A DNA stretch of 46,253 nucleotides from Bacteroidota bacterium (GCA_963169455.1 CAUJDW010000009.1:1-46253); one strand, 5' to 3'. Positions 1 through 8,979 are shown, counted from the stretch's first letter. Program-made: numbers and translations. Notes: generated by a model from the letters alone, not told the origin.

Positions 1-54
1 CTTTTTTTCCAAAACGTACCTATTTAGGAGGGCCACCTGCCCGTATTCATTCCA

Positions 55-190
55 GGCGTCAGGGGGTGGCTGATCGGTAGCCCATCAGGGTGAGCCACCC
101 CCTGACTGGGCATAGCCGCTGTTTCGCTTCCTTGCTCAGTCAGGGGGTGGCTCGCCTGAATGGAACCTCGTTCAGCCACCCCCTGACGCC
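55..190. repeat. Long imperfect palindrome built from four 14-base arms
   Basis: A 14-base arm (GTCAGGGGGTGGCT) occurs at 58-71 and 139-152, with its reverse complement at 93-106 and 174-187. The outer arms pair as a perfect 17-base inverted repeat (55-71 with 174-190). The inner arms extend to 18 pairs with one G-T (93-110 with 135-152). The spacers 72-92 and 153-173 are also partly complementary, so the whole block can fold into one long hairpin with its tip near 111-134. No gene or T-tract follows, so it does not look like a simple terminator. It could be a MITE- or REP-like element. I do not recognise the family. Confidence 0.75.
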
Positions 191-360
191 AATGGCCCGC
201 GTCCTGGGCCATACTGCAAAGAGGGCTAAACAGTTACGCTGTATGGCTATATTGCTGTATGGCTTCCAATATTCCTAGCCGGCCAAGCCCGCAGGGCGGA
301 GCCGGGCCAGCAATCCAGCGCTCCGTCACTCCCATCCAGTACCTTCCGAAGCACCCTCAA

Positions 361-435
361 CAATATAACAATATAACAATATACAAATATAGCAATATAA
401 CAATATAACAATATAGCAATATAGCAATATAGCAA
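361..435. repeat. 8-base tandem repeat (CAATATAR)n
   Basis: Nine near-identical units of CAATATAA or CAATATAG run head to tail from 361 to 432, with one 7-base and one 9-base variant, then a partial unit. An inverted single copy (GCTATATTGCT) lies at about 247-257. The array sits just downstream of the DUF1415 gene, whose stop is at 455. The open frames through it (repeated Tyr-Ile-Leu-like residues) are by-products of the repeat. The rest of 1-454 shows no credible gene. Confidence 0.85.
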
Positions 436-454
436 CTCCCACCATCCCCCGGGC

Positions 455-1003
455 TTACCCTCCCCGCACCTTGCGCCACAATGCCTCGATCCCATCATGG
501 CCCAGCCGGTTCATCTTTTCGATATTCTCTTCCGGAATTTGTTCCGGGTGTTCGATCTGTTCCAGGGCTTTTTCCAGTATTTCCTCGCGCAGCAGGTGCA
601 GCATGGGGTAAGGCGAGCGGTTGGTATAGTTTTCCGGCGCGTCGGCTTCCGTGCCGGCAAACTGGTAATCGGGATGGAAGGAAGCCACCTGGATGATGCC
701 CTCCAGGCCGTTTTCCCGGATCAGCAGTTCCGCTTCCTCCAGAAAATCGAGGTAGTCGTAGAAATCCGGCAGGGCGTTGGGGTGGATCAGTAGCGTGGTC
801 TCCACCTCGCTGGCCGGCTGCAGGCTCAGCCAGTGGGCCTCCCGGACCATCAGGCGGGCCAGTTCCACGACGTCTTCGCCTTCGTACAGCACATATCTGA
901 TGCGGCCGTTGCGAAAGGGGGTGCGGGCAAAAGGGCAGAGGTTTAACCCTACCACGAAGTGTTCGACCCAGCGGCGGGTTTCTTCTACAGCTGAATTTTC
1001 CAT
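455..1003 (-). CDS. DUF1415 family protein
   Basis: A 182-residue soluble protein matching the DUF1415 family, whose function is not established. The family hallmark near the N-terminus, GLNLCPFAR at residues 19-27, is visible, and the middle holds the conserved FHPDYQFAGTEADAPENYTN-type segment. There is no signal peptide or membrane helix. The ATG overlaps the stop codon of the upstream rluD-like gene by one base (TAATG), so the two are likely cotranscribed and translationally coupled. Length is as expected for the family. The biochemical role is unknown. Confidence 0.85.
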   Translation of the reverse strand: MENSAVEETRRWVEHFVVGLNLCPFARTPFRNGRIRYVLYEGEDVVELARLMVREAHWLSLQPASEVETTLLIHPNALPDFYDYLDFLEEAELLIRENGLEGIIQVASFHPDYQFAGTEADAPENYTNRSPYPMLHLLREEILEKALEQIEHPEQIPEENIEKMNRLGHDGIEALWRKVRGG

Positions 1004-2055
1004 TAATCGAGTTGGTTATTTGTAGCTGCCTTTCGCCCGGCGACGTACCTGCGCCAACGGTCGAGGGCATCCTGGAAATCCAGGGGAAGATCGGATTCAA
1101 AATACATCTCCTTTCCTGTGCGGGGGTGAATGAAGCCCAGCGACTTGGCGTGCAGCGCATGCCGGGGCATGATCGAGAAGGTGTTTTCCACGAACATCTT
1201 GTACTTGCTGAAAATAGTGCCCTTCACGATGCGGTCGCCGCCATAGCGTTCGTCATTGAAAAGGGGGTGTCCCAGGAATTCCATGTGCACCCGTATCTGG
1301 TGGGTGCGCCCCGTTTCCAGGTTGCACTGGATCAGGCTGACGTAATACAGGCGTTCCAGCACCTTGTAGTGGGTGACGGCCCATTTGCCGGCTTCCCCGT
1401 CGGGGAAAACGGTAAACTTCTGCCGGAAGCGCGGGTGGCGCCCGACATTGCCGATGATGGTGCCTGAATCTGCTTCCGGCTCTCCCCAGACCAGGGCGTT
1501 GTAGGTGCGCTCTATGGTGTGGTAATAAAACTGCTTGGCGAGGTGGGTCATGGCGTAGTCCGACTTGGCCACCACCAGCAGGCCCGAGGTGTTCTTGTCG
1601 ATACGGTGGACAAGCCCCAGGCGGTCCGACTGATTGTCATCCATGACGGGCAGGTTCTGCTCGCCAAAGTGGAAGGCCAGGGCGTTGACCAGGGTATTCC
1701 GGGGGTGCCCGATGCCGGGGTGCACCACCATGCCAGCGGGCTTGTACAACACGAGCAGGTCTTCGTCCTCATACCTGATATCCAGGGGAATCTGCTGAGG
1801 GGCCACTTTCGCGCCTTCCCCCGGAGGGCGGGGGATTACCACGGATATTTCCTCCCCCGGGCGTATCTTGTAATTCGGTTTGACTTCCTTGCCATCCACC
1901 AGGATGGCGCCGCTGCGGATGGCATTCTGGACGCGGTTGCGGGAAGTGCGTTCCAGCCTGTCCATCAGGAACTTGTCGATCCGGATGGGCGACTGCTTCC
2001 GGTCAACCGCTATGACCTGATAGTCCAAATATTCGTCCGAATAATTATCTTGCAT
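1003..2055 (-). CDS. rluD: RluD-family 23S rRNA pseudouridine synthase
   Basis: A 350-residue RluA/RluD-type pseudouridine synthase, which isomerises uridine to pseudouridine in large-subunit rRNA. An S4 RNA-binding domain occupies about residues 22-75 (RIDKFLMDRLERTSRNRVQ). The catalytic domain follows, with the diagnostic HRID motif at 150-153, where Asp153 is the predicted catalytic residue, then the LETGRTHQIRVHMEFLGHP segment. Length suits RluD. It is the first gene of a two-gene unit with the DUF1415 protein and is divergent from the PLP enzyme at 2161. Exact target uridines cannot be read from sequence; RluA/RluC-like specificity is the alternative. Confidence 0.9.
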   Translation of the reverse strand: MQDNYSDEYLDYQVIAVDRKQSPIRIDKFLMDRLERTSRNRVQNAIRSGAILVDGKEVKPNYKIRPGEEISVVIPRPPGEGAKVAPQQIPLDIRYEDEDLLVLYKPAGMVVHPGIGHPRNTLVNALAFHFGEQNLPVMDDNQSDRLGLVHRIDKNTSGLLVVAKSDYAMTHLAKQFYYHTIERTYNALVWGEPEADSGTIIGNVGRHPRFRQKFTVFPDGEAGKWAVTHYKVLERLYYVSLIQCNLETGRTHQIRVHMEFLGHPLFNDERYGGDRIVKGTIFSKYKMFVENTFSIMPRHALHAKSLGFIHPRTGKEMYFESDLPLDFQDALDRWRRYVAGRKAATNNQLD

Positions 2056-2160
2056 GCTCCTTCATTCCTGCAGCCGCGAAACGGCGGACTGCAAAATTAA
2101 CCCCTTATTCCGTTTCCCCAAAATTGCCGGCCTTAACCGGCGCACTAAAATATAGGAACA

Positions 2161-3360
2161 ATGAAAAAAACGATTGGTTTCGGCTCCACCTGCGTGCGCG
2201 GCCCGGAAGCACCCCGGCCAGCAAAACCGCACCAGCTTCCGATATACGCCACTTCCTCCTTCGTATTTGAAAGTATCGAAGAGGGCATGGAAGTTTTTTC
2301 CGGCCAGCGCCCCGGCTACCTCTACAGCCGTTTTGGCAACCCCACCATCGATGCCGTCGCCGAAAAGATCGCCCGGCTGGAAAGCCACAGGCTGGGCTTT
2401 GACGCCCATGGCTATCTCAGCAGCTCGGGCATGTCGGCCATTTCAACCCTGCTGCTTGCCCTGCTGAAGCCCGGCGACAGGATCCTCACTCAGGGCAACC
2501 TATACGGGGGCACGACGGAGTTGTTCCGCAAGGTGCTGGAACCTCTGAACATCGGCATCACCTTGGCCAGCCTGGGCGACAGCGGGGCCGCCGCCCGGAT
2601 TTTGGCGCAGGACCCTTCCATCCGGCTCCTGTATTTTGAAACGCCGGCCAACCCCACCATGGAATGCCTCGACATAGCCGCGCTTTGTGAGGCGGGCCGG
2701 AAAACCGGTTGCTTCGTGGTGGCCGACAATACTTTCGCCACGCCCTACCTGCAGCAGCCTCTGGGCCTCGGCGCCGATTTTGTCGTCCATTCCACCACCA
2801 AATACCTCAACGGGCACGGCAATTCCACCGCCGGCGCAATCATCGGGAAAGACGCCGGGCTGATGAAAGAGGCCGTTTTCCCGAAACTCAAACTGCTGGG
2901 CGCCAACTGCAACCCATGGGACGCCTGGTTGATCAACAACGGCCTGAAAACGTTGGAGATCCGCATGGAGCGCCACTGCCGCAACGCCATCCGGATTGCG
3001 GAATGGATGGAAAACCACCCCGAAGTGGAGCGGGTGAACTATCCCGGGTTGAAAAGCCACCCCGGCCATGAGCTGGCCAAACGGCAGATGCGCGATTTCG
3101 GCGGCATGCTCAGCTTCGAACTGAAAGGGGGCCTGGAAGCCGGTAAACGGTTCATGAGCCGAATCCGGTTCTGCAGCCTGGCGCCTACCATGGGGGATGT
3201 GGATACCCTTATCCTGCACCCGGCCTCCATGTCGCACCTCAATGTGCCCCGGGAAATCCGGCTGGAAAACGGCATCACTGATGGGCTCGTGCGGCTGTCG
3301 GTGGGAATCGAGAATGCAGAGGATATCATTGCCGACCTGGAGCAGGCGCTGGAAGGGTGA
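2161..3360 (+). CDS. Trans-sulfuration family PLP enzyme (cystathionine gamma-synthase / methionine gamma-lyase type)
   Basis: A 399-residue Cys/Met-metabolism PLP-dependent enzyme. The motif YLYSRFGNPT binds cofactor near residues 58-67, and the Schiff-base lysine is Lys214 in HSTTKYLNGHG. The active-site segment LYGGT has Gly where classical methionine gamma-lyases carry a Cys (LYGC), which argues against a canonical lyase. The substrate could be cystathionine, O-acyl-homoserine or methionine, and sequence alone does not decide. The start follows a divergent intergenic region shared with rluD; a GCCGG...CCGGC inverted repeat lies about 20-35 bases upstream. It converges with the trp operon downstream. 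Confidence 0.85.
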   Translation: MKKTIGFGSTCVRGPEAPRPAKPHQLPIYATSSFVFESIEEGMEVFSGQRPGYLYSRFGNPTIDAVAEKIARLESHRLGFDAHGYLSSSGMSAISTLLLALLKPGDRILTQGNLYGGTTELFRKVLEPLNIGITLASLGDSGAAARILAQDPSIRLLYFETPANPTMECLDIAALCEAGRKTGCFVVADNTFATPYLQQPLGLGADFVVHSTTKYLNGHGNSTAGAIIGKDAGLMKEAVFPKLKLLGANCNPWDAWLINNGLKTLEIRMERHCRNAIRIAEWMENHPEVERVNYPGLKSHPGHELAKRQMRDFGGMLSFELKGGLEAGKRFMSRIRFCSLAPTMGDVDTLILHPASMSHLNVPREIRLENGITDGLVRLSVGIENAEDIIADLEQALEG

Positions 3361-3438
3361 GGGTTTCTGAGTTCCCGGGCTATTGCATCCAAGTATAAGA
3401 GCATGTTGCTCCAGGCCTGCCGATTGCTGATAGACGGA

Positions 3439-4449
3439 TCAAAAACCCTCCCGCAGCTCAAAGGCCAGCCGCAATTGCCTGTACAGTCTTTCCGCCTCTG
3501 AAAAGCCCAGTGTTTGCTGGCCGTCGGAGAAGGCTTTCTCGGGCTGTTCATGCACTTCCATGATGATGCCGTCGGCGCCGGCCATAACGGAGGCAAGGGC
3601 TACCTTGTCCACATAGCGGCGCAGCCCGATGCCGTGGCTGGGGTCGGCAATAACGGGCAGGTGGGTTTTGTCCTTGAGCATGGCGATGGCGTTGATATCC
3701 ATGGTGTTGCGGTAGGCCGTTTCGAAAGTGCGGATGCCGCGCTCGCAGAGCATGATGCGCTCGTTGCCGTTGGAGAAGATATACTCCGCCGCCTGAAGCA
3801 GTTCGTCGATCGTACCGGAGATGCCGCGCTTGAGCAGCACAGGTTTACCTACTTCGCCCAGAGCATCCAAAAGATTGAAATTCTGGGCGTTGCGCGCCCC
3901 AACCTGAAATATGTCAACATAGGGAATCATAGGTTTGATCTGCTCCACCATCATTACTTCGGTGATGATCCTGATACCGGCTTCACGGGCTTTGGCATGC
4001 CACAGCTTCAGCCCGTCGATGCCCAGCCCGCGGAAGGAATAGGGGGAACTACGCGGTTTGTACACACCGCCCCGCATGATGCGGACGCCATTGGCGGCCA
4101 GGTGGCGGATCGTCTTTTCAACCTGCTCTTCCGATTCGATGGAACAGGGGCCCGCCATGAGGGCAAAGTGGCCTGTGCCGATCCGTATGCCCTCTTCCAG
4201 TTCAATTACGGTATCCTCCACGCGCCATTTTTTGGAAACCAGCTTGTAATCGTCGCTCACCCGGTGAATGTCCCGGATGCCGGGCAGGGCGCCGATGGCG
4301 CGGATATCGAATTCCTTCTTCCCCACCCCGATGATGTAATCGCCGAATTGTGTGGAAACCCGCGTGGACCTGTATTGGATCTCCTGCAGCTTTTCCCTCA
4401 GTTTTTCGAGCTGCGAAGCCGTGATGTTCTGTTCCAGTTGAATGATCAT
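3439..4449 (-). CDS. aroF: 3-deoxy-7-phosphoheptulonate synthase (DAHP synthase, type I-beta)
   Basis: Condenses phosphoenolpyruvate and erythrose 4-phosphate, the first step of the shikimate pathway that feeds tryptophan. The 336-residue protein has an N-terminal ferredoxin-like/ACT-type regulatory domain (about 1-70) and a TIM-barrel DAHPS/KDOPS domain. Recognisable motifs are AGPCSIES, GVYKPRSSPYSFRG, QVGARNAQNFNLL, LLKRGIS and ADPSHGIGLR. I chose the ATG at 4449 because the sequence then begins MIIQLEQNI, as in homologues, and leaves 34 bases after trpA; an in-frame ATG at 4521 would overlap trpA. Placing a DAHP synthase at the end of the trp operon suggests precursor supply is co-regulated with tryptophan synthesis. 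Confidence 0.9.
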   Translation of the reverse strand: MIIQLEQNITASQLEKLREKLQEIQYRSTRVSTQFGDYIIGVGKKEFDIRAIGALPGIRDIHRVSDDYKLVSKKWRVEDTVIELEEGIRIGTGHFALMAGPCSIESEEQVEKTIRHLAANGVRIMRGGVYKPRSSPYSFRGLGIDGLKLWHAKAREAGIRIITEVMMVEQIKPMIPYVDIFQVGARNAQNFNLLDALGEVGKPVLLKRGISGTIDELLQAAEYIFSNGNERIMLCERGIRTFETAYRNTMDINAIAMLKDKTHLPVIADPSHGIGLRRYVDKVALASVMAGADGIIMEVHEQPEKAFSDGQQTLGFSEAERLYRQLRLAFELREGF

Positions 4450-4483
4450 GATAAGATAGATGTATGGAGTGAAAGTATTCCGT

Positions 4484-5272
4484 TTAGCCTGCCGCCACTT
4501 CTCCTCTGATTCCCCGGACAAAATTCAGGGCAGCCCTTTCCACATCGTCCGCCTCAGCCAGAGCGCGGATAAAAGCGCTGCCGATGATGGCGCCATTGGC
4601 ATAGCGGCATGCCTGTTCAAAGGTTTCCCTGCTGGAGATGCCGAATCCGATGAGGCGGGGGTTCTTCAGGGCCATCCGGTTGATGCGGCCGAAATAGGCC
4701 AGTTGTTTGTCGCTGATGCCGCTTCTGGCGCCGGTTACGGAAGCATCCGCCACCATGTATATAAAGCCGCGGCTGAGTTCGTCCACTTTCCTGATGCGCG
4801 TTTCGGGCGTCTGCGGGGTGATGAGGAAACTGATGCTCAGCCCGGCGCGGCTGATCATTTCCCGGAAGGCCTGCTCATATTCATACAAAGGCAGGTCGGG
4901 CAGGATGAGCCCGTCGATGCCGGACTCCACGCAGTGGTCAATAAAGCGCTGTTCTCCGTACTGCATCACCTGGTTGAAATACCCCATCAATACGAGCGGG
5001 ATGTCCGATTTCAGGCGGACGGCCCTGATCTGCTCGAACAGGAGGGGGAGCGTCATGCCGTTTTTCAGGGCACGCTGGCCGCTTTGCTGGATCGTGGGGC
5101 CGTCGGCCAGAGGGTCGGAATAGGGCATGCCCACCTCAACAAGGTCTGCCCCGGCCCGCGCCAGCGCCAGGATAATGCGCTCCGTGTCGTGCAGCCCGGG
5201 AAAGCCGGCGGTGAAATAGATATTGAGTATGTCGCGCTGCCTGCGGGCAAAGAGCTGTTGAACGCGGTTCAT
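4484..5272 (-). CDS. trpA: Tryptophan synthase alpha subunit
   Basis: Cleaves indole-3-glycerol phosphate to indole and glyceraldehyde 3-phosphate, and passes indole to TrpB. The 262 residues form a TIM barrel with the signature LVEVGMPYSDPLADGPTIQ, where Glu46 and Asp57 are the predicted catalytic pair. The start overlaps the trpB stop by four bases (ATGA-type), as expected for subunits of one complex. Seventh biosynthetic gene of the operon. Confidence 0.96.
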   Translation of the reverse strand: MNRVQQLFARRQRDILNIYFTAGFPGLHDTERIILALARAGADLVEVGMPYSDPLADGPTIQQSGQRALKNGMTLPLLFEQIRAVRLKSDIPLVLMGYFNQVMQYGEQRFIDHCVESGIDGLILPDLPLYEYEQAFREMISRAGLSISFLITPQTPETRIRKVDELSRGFIYMVADASVTGARSGISDKQLAYFGRINRMALKNPRLIGFGISSRETFEQACRYANGAIIGSAFIRALAEADDVERAALNFVRGIRGEVAAG

Positions 5273-6465
5273 GTGTTCTGGCTTTTGAATCGCTCGAAGT
5301 GGTTGATATAGGTTTCCAGATCCTTGTCGCCCCGCCCCGACAGGTTGATAACGATGACATCGTCGCGGCGAAATTGGATTTTTTCCAGGGCTGCAAAAGC
5401 ATGGGCCGTTTCCAGGGCCGGGATGATGCCCTCGCGGCGGGAAAGCAGGTAGCCTGCTGCCAGGGCTTCGTCGTCGGTGATGGGTATTGCCTCGGCCCTG
5501 CCGGAGGCGATCAGGTGGGCGTGCAGGGGCCCTATTCCCGGGTAATCCAGGCCGGCGGAGATGGAGTAGGGCTCCACGATCTGCCCATCCGGCGTCTGCA
5601 TGAGCAAAGTGCGGCTGCCATGGATGATGCCCTTCGAACCGAGCACACTGGTAGCGGCCGACTCGCCGCTGTCCACTCCCAGCCCGGCAGCCTCAACAGC
5701 TATGAGGCGGACTGCTTCCTCATTCAGGTAGTGGTAAAAAGCGCCTGCGGCATTGCTGCCGCCCCCTACGCAGGCGATGATCAGGTCAGGGTTCTCCCGC
5801 CCCGCTTGCTCGCGGAGCTGCGCCTTTATCTCTTCGCTGATTACCGACTGGAAGCGGGCTACCATATCGGGGTACGGGTGTGGGCCAACCACGGAGCCGA
5901 TGATGTAATGCGTATCCTCCGGATTGTTGATCCAGTCGCGGATCGCCTCGTTGGTAGCGTCTTTGAGGGTCTGGCTGCCGCTGGTGGCCGGGCGCACCTC
6001 TGCACCCAGCATGCGCATGCGCGCGACATTGGGCGCCTGCCGCCGGATGTCCACCGCCCCCATATAGACGATGCAGGGCATGCCCATCAGGGCGCAGACC
6101 GTCGCTGTGGCTACGCCGTGCTGGCCGGCGCCGGTCTCTGCGATGATGCGTTTCTTGCCCAGCCGCCGGGCCAGCAGAATCTGACCGACCGTATTGTTGA
6201 TCTTGTGGGCGCCGGTATGGTTGAGGTCTTCCCGCTTGAGGTATATGCTTGCCTGGTATTGTTCCGACAGCCGTTCCGCCAGGTAGAGCGGCGTCGGCCT
6301 GCCGACGTAGTCCCGGAGCAAAGCCCGGAATTCCCGCTCGAAACCAGGCTCCTGCATGATCCGCAGATAGCTGTTGCGCAGCTCCTCGATATTGGGGTAA
6401 AGCATTTCGGGGATAAACGCCCCGCCGAACTCGCCGTAATAGCCTCTTTCGTCAATTGCGATCAT
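5269..6465 (-). CDS. trpB: Tryptophan synthase beta subunit
   Basis: PLP enzyme joining indole and serine to give tryptophan. 398 residues from the ATG at 6465. The PLP lysine is Lys88 in LNHTGAHKINN, and the phosphate-binding loop is GGGSNAAG. The sequence is of the classical TrpB1 type (KMIAIDERGYYGEFGGAFIPE at its start), consistent with an adjacent trpA. An upstream in-frame ATG at 6489 would run into trpF; the 6465 start leaves one base after the trpF stop, so I prefer it. Confidence 0.95.
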   Translation of the reverse strand: MIAIDERGYYGEFGGAFIPEMLYPNIEELRNSYLRIMQEPGFEREFRALLRDYVGRPTPLYLAERLSEQYQASIYLKREDLNHTGAHKINNTVGQILLARRLGKKRIIAETGAGQHGVATATVCALMGMPCIVYMGAVDIRRQAPNVARMRMLGAEVRPATSGSQTLKDATNEAIRDWINNPEDTHYIIGSVVGPHPYPDMVARFQSVISEEIKAQLREQAGRENPDLIIACVGGGSNAAGAFYHYLNEEAVRLIAVEAAGLGVDSGESAATSVLGSKGIIHGSRTLLMQTPDGQIVEPYSISAGLDYPGIGPLHAHLIASGRAEAIPITDDEALAAGYLLSRREGIIPALETAHAFAALEKIQFRRDDVIVINLSGRGDKDLETYINHFERFKSQNT

Positions 6466-6466
6466 T

Positions 6467-7123
6467 TTACGCCTGGTTCTGAAGTTCATGAATAAAAACC
6501 CTGATCTTTTCGATGTCTTTCAGGCCGGGCGCCGTTTCAAAGCGGCTGTTGATGTCCAGGCCGTAAAACTGGGGATGGCGGAAAGCGCGCAGGGCCTCCA
6601 CCGAATCCGGGCCTATTCCGCCGCTGAGCAGGAAGGGTGTCAGGCCGTGGTAGGCCTGCAGCAGGCTCCAGTCAAACTGCCGGCCCGAGCCGCCGAAGGC
6701 CTCTGTTTTTGCATCGAACAGGAATAGCGCGCAGTGCGGGCTGAAGGCATTCGGGCCCGAAAAGTCGAAGCCCTCATTCACTCTGAATGCCTTGATGAGC
6801 CGGAACTTGCGCATGGAGGTCGCTTCCGAGATGGTGCGCAGCAACAGGCAGTATTCGGGGCTTTCGTCACCGTGCAGCTGGACGAAGTCCAGCCCGAAAT
6901 CGTGCACGGCATTCAGTATCTCTTCAACCTCGGCGTTGACAAACACTCCTACTCTTTTTTTACCTTCCAGCACGCTCCCGTTGCGCTCCAGCCATTGCCT
7001 GGTTTTTTCCCCGATGAAGCGGGGAGATTTGGGGTAGAAAATGAAGCCCGCCATATCCACCGGCAGTTCCGCCAGGGCTTTGATATTTTCGGGCTCGCGC
7101 ATTCCGCAGACTTTGATTTGCAT
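6467..7123 (-). CDS. trpF: Phosphoribosylanthranilate isomerase
   Basis: Amadori isomerisation of N-(5-phosphoribosyl)anthranilate, third step of the tryptophan branch. The 218-residue TIM barrel opens with IKVCGMREPENIK, where Cys6 is the predicted general base. It also has VGVFVN, LHGDESPEYC, the acid-bearing DAKTEAFGGSG, and the phosphate-binding LSGGI near the C-terminus. It lies 15 bases after trpC and is a separate gene, not the trpCF fusion seen in enterobacteria. Confidence 0.94.
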   Translation of the reverse strand: MQIKVCGMREPENIKALAELPVDMAGFIFYPKSPRFIGEKTRQWLERNGSVLEGKKRVGVFVNAEVEEILNAVHDFGLDFVQLHGDESPEYCLLLRTISEATSMRKFRLIKAFRVNEGFDFSGPNAFSPHCALFLFDAKTEAFGGSGRQFDWSLLQAYHGLTPFLLSGGIGPDSVEALRAFRHPQFYGLDINSRFETAPGLKDIEKIRVFIHELQNQA

Positions 7124-7138
7124 GTCCTATGTGTTCTG

Positions 7139-7954
7139 TCAGGCAATAGCCTTGTTTAAAATCTCTTCGATGTGCTGCACGCGGCGGATGAACTCCCGGC
7201 ATGCCCTTCCCGGGTCGGCCTGCCGCATGAAGTGTTCGCCGATGAGGAAGCCCTGGAAGCCGGCGCGCCTGAGCTCCACTACGGCATTGGGGTCGTCGAG
7301 CCCGCTTTCGGATATCTTCACGGCCTCGGCCGGCAGTGCGGAAACGAGCTCCAGGGAATTAGCCAGGCTGACGGAAAAATCCTCCAGCTTGCGGTTGTTG
7401 ACTCCAATGGCGTCCACATCCGCCGTGTACTTATCCAGTTGCAGGGCGCTGTGCAGTTCCATGAGCACTTCCATGCCCAGGCTTTTGGCCATGCGGGCCA
7501 GCCGGGCCAGCGTTTCTTTTTCCAGGCACTCGGCAATGAGCAGAACCGCATCGGCGCCGATGGATTTGGCTTCCACCAGTTGGTATTCGTCGATGATAAA
7601 ATCCTTGCGCAGAATGGGGCAGAAGTTGAACCTGCGGGCCTCGGTGAGGTCTTCGTTCCTGCCGCCGAAAAACTGCGCATCGGTCAGCACCGACAAAGCC
7701 GAGGCGCCGGCCTGCATGTAGCCGATCGACACCCGCTCTACGGAAGCGTAGGGGTTGATATCCCCTTTGGAGGGGGAACGGCGCTTGAATTCGGCGATAA
7801 TGCCAGACTTGTCCGCACGCTGCAGGTATTTGCACAGGGACACCGCCGGCGTGCCGAAGTAAATGCTCTTCTCCAGTAGTTGAACCGGATACAGTGCCTT
7901 TCGTTCGGCGACTTCCTTTTTCTTGTGTGCTATGATCTTTTCCAGAATATTCAT
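7139..7954 (-). CDS. trpC: Indole-3-glycerol phosphate synthase
   Basis: Ring closure of CdRP to indole-3-glycerol phosphate. 271 residues with the IGPS signature IIAEFKRRSPSKGDIN, the catalytic lysine segment LRKDFIIDEYQL, IGVNNRKLEDFSV and ISESGL. Full length for the family. Separated from trpD by nine bases and from trpF by fifteen, which indicates one transcript. Confidence 0.95.
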   Translation of the reverse strand: MNILEKIIAHKKKEVAERKALYPVQLLEKSIYFGTPAVSLCKYLQRADKSGIIAEFKRRSPSKGDINPYASVERVSIGYMQAGASALSVLTDAQFFGGRNEDLTEARRFNFCPILRKDFIIDEYQLVEAKSIGADAVLLIAECLEKETLARLARMAKSLGMEVLMELHSALQLDKYTADVDAIGVNNRKLEDFSVSLANSLELVSALPAEAVKISESGLDDPNAVVELRRAGFQGFLIGEHFMRQADPGRACREFIRRVQHIEEILNKAIA

Positions 7955-7963
7955 GAACGCGGG

Positions 7964-8956
7964 TTAATTGAGCAGTTTGTTAAATGCCTGCCGGGCGCGG
8001 CCGCCCAGCAGGCTTTCCTTCGCTTCTTCGATGCAGTCCAGAAGGCTCTGTTGCGGGCGCAGGCAGTGAATTGCCAGCCCGGCATTGGCCGTTACGACAT
8101 CGAACTGGGCTTGTGTGCCTTCGTTGTTGAGCACATTGCGGAAGATGGCCGCTGCTTCCGCTTCCGTTTCCCCTCCGTAGAGGTCCTCCTGCGACAGTTG
8201 GGGCTTCCCGATGTCGGCCGGGGCCAGGATCAGGTCTTCCTCATTGGTCCGCAGCTTGAAGGGCCCGGTCAGGGAAGCCTCATCGTAGCCGTCGAGGGCA
8301 TAAACGATGGAAAAGCGGCGGCCCGTATCCTGCATGATGTACTGGTATAAACGCGACAACTCCAGGCTATACGTGCCGAGCAACTGATGGCTGGGGCGGG
8401 CCGGGTTGGCCAGGGGCCCCAGCATGTTGAAGAAGGTCTTCATTCCCAGTTCCCTGCGCACGGGGGCCACTTCCTTCATAGCAGGATGGAACAGGGGCGC
8501 GTGCAGGAAACACATATTTGCCCGGTCCAGCTGGCGCCGCAATTCATCCGTATCCGCGGTGAACTCGTAGCCCATCTCCATCAGGACATTGGAAGAACCC
8601 ACGCTGGACGAAACCCCGTAACTTCCGTGTTTTACGACCTTATACCCTGCCCCGGCCACAACTACGGCCGACAGGGTGGACACGTTGAAGGTGTTTTTGT
8701 GGTCGCCTCCTGTTCCGACGATGTCGATAGCCTCCATACCGTTGAGGCCGAAGGGCAGGCAAAGTTCGAGCAGGGCGTCGCGGAAGCCCTGCAGTTCCTG
8801 TATGGAAATGGGCCGCATCTGGTAAACGGTGATGAAGCTGGCCACCTGGAGCTGGTTGTATTGGCCGTGGGAAATATCGAGCAACACTTGCCGGGACTCC
8901 TCCCGGCTGAGGCGCTCGTGTTCGAAAAGCCTGGCAAGTATCGCTTTCATGGGCAT
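7964..8956 (-). CDS. trpD: Anthranilate phosphoribosyltransferase
   Basis: Transfers phosphoribose from PRPP to anthranilate. 330 residues. The PRPP-binding glycine motif GTGGDHKNTFNVST is near residue 82, followed by KHGSYGVSSSVGSSNVLMEMG and LGPLANPARPSHQLLGTYS, all family hallmarks. It is a stand-alone TrpD rather than a TrpG-TrpD fusion. Two nearby Met codons (8956 and 8950) are equally possible starts. Confidence 0.95.
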   Translation of the reverse strand: MPMKAILARLFEHERLSREESRQVLLDISHGQYNQLQVASFITVYQMRPISIQELQGFRDALLELCLPFGLNGMEAIDIVGTGGDHKNTFNVSTLSAVVVAGAGYKVVKHGSYGVSSSVGSSNVLMEMGYEFTADTDELRRQLDRANMCFLHAPLFHPAMKEVAPVRRELGMKTFFNMLGPLANPARPSHQLLGTYSLELSRLYQYIMQDTGRRFSIVYALDGYDEASLTGPFKLRTNEEDLILAPADIGKPQLSQEDLYGGETEAEAAAIFRNVLNNEGTQAQFDVVTANAGLAIHCLRPQQSLLDCIEEAKESLLGGRARQAFNKLLN

Positions 8957-8979
8957 TTGTTTTTTTAATTGAGGCCTTA

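Noticed and set aside
55-190. Possible CRISPR array from regularly spaced 14-base repeats
   Set aside because: Repeats alternate in orientation and are too short and too few; no cas genes nearby.
247-498. Minus-strand frame with repeated Tyr-Ile-Leu residues
   Set aside because: Product of the 8-base CAATATAR repeat, overlapping the end of the DUF1415 gene.
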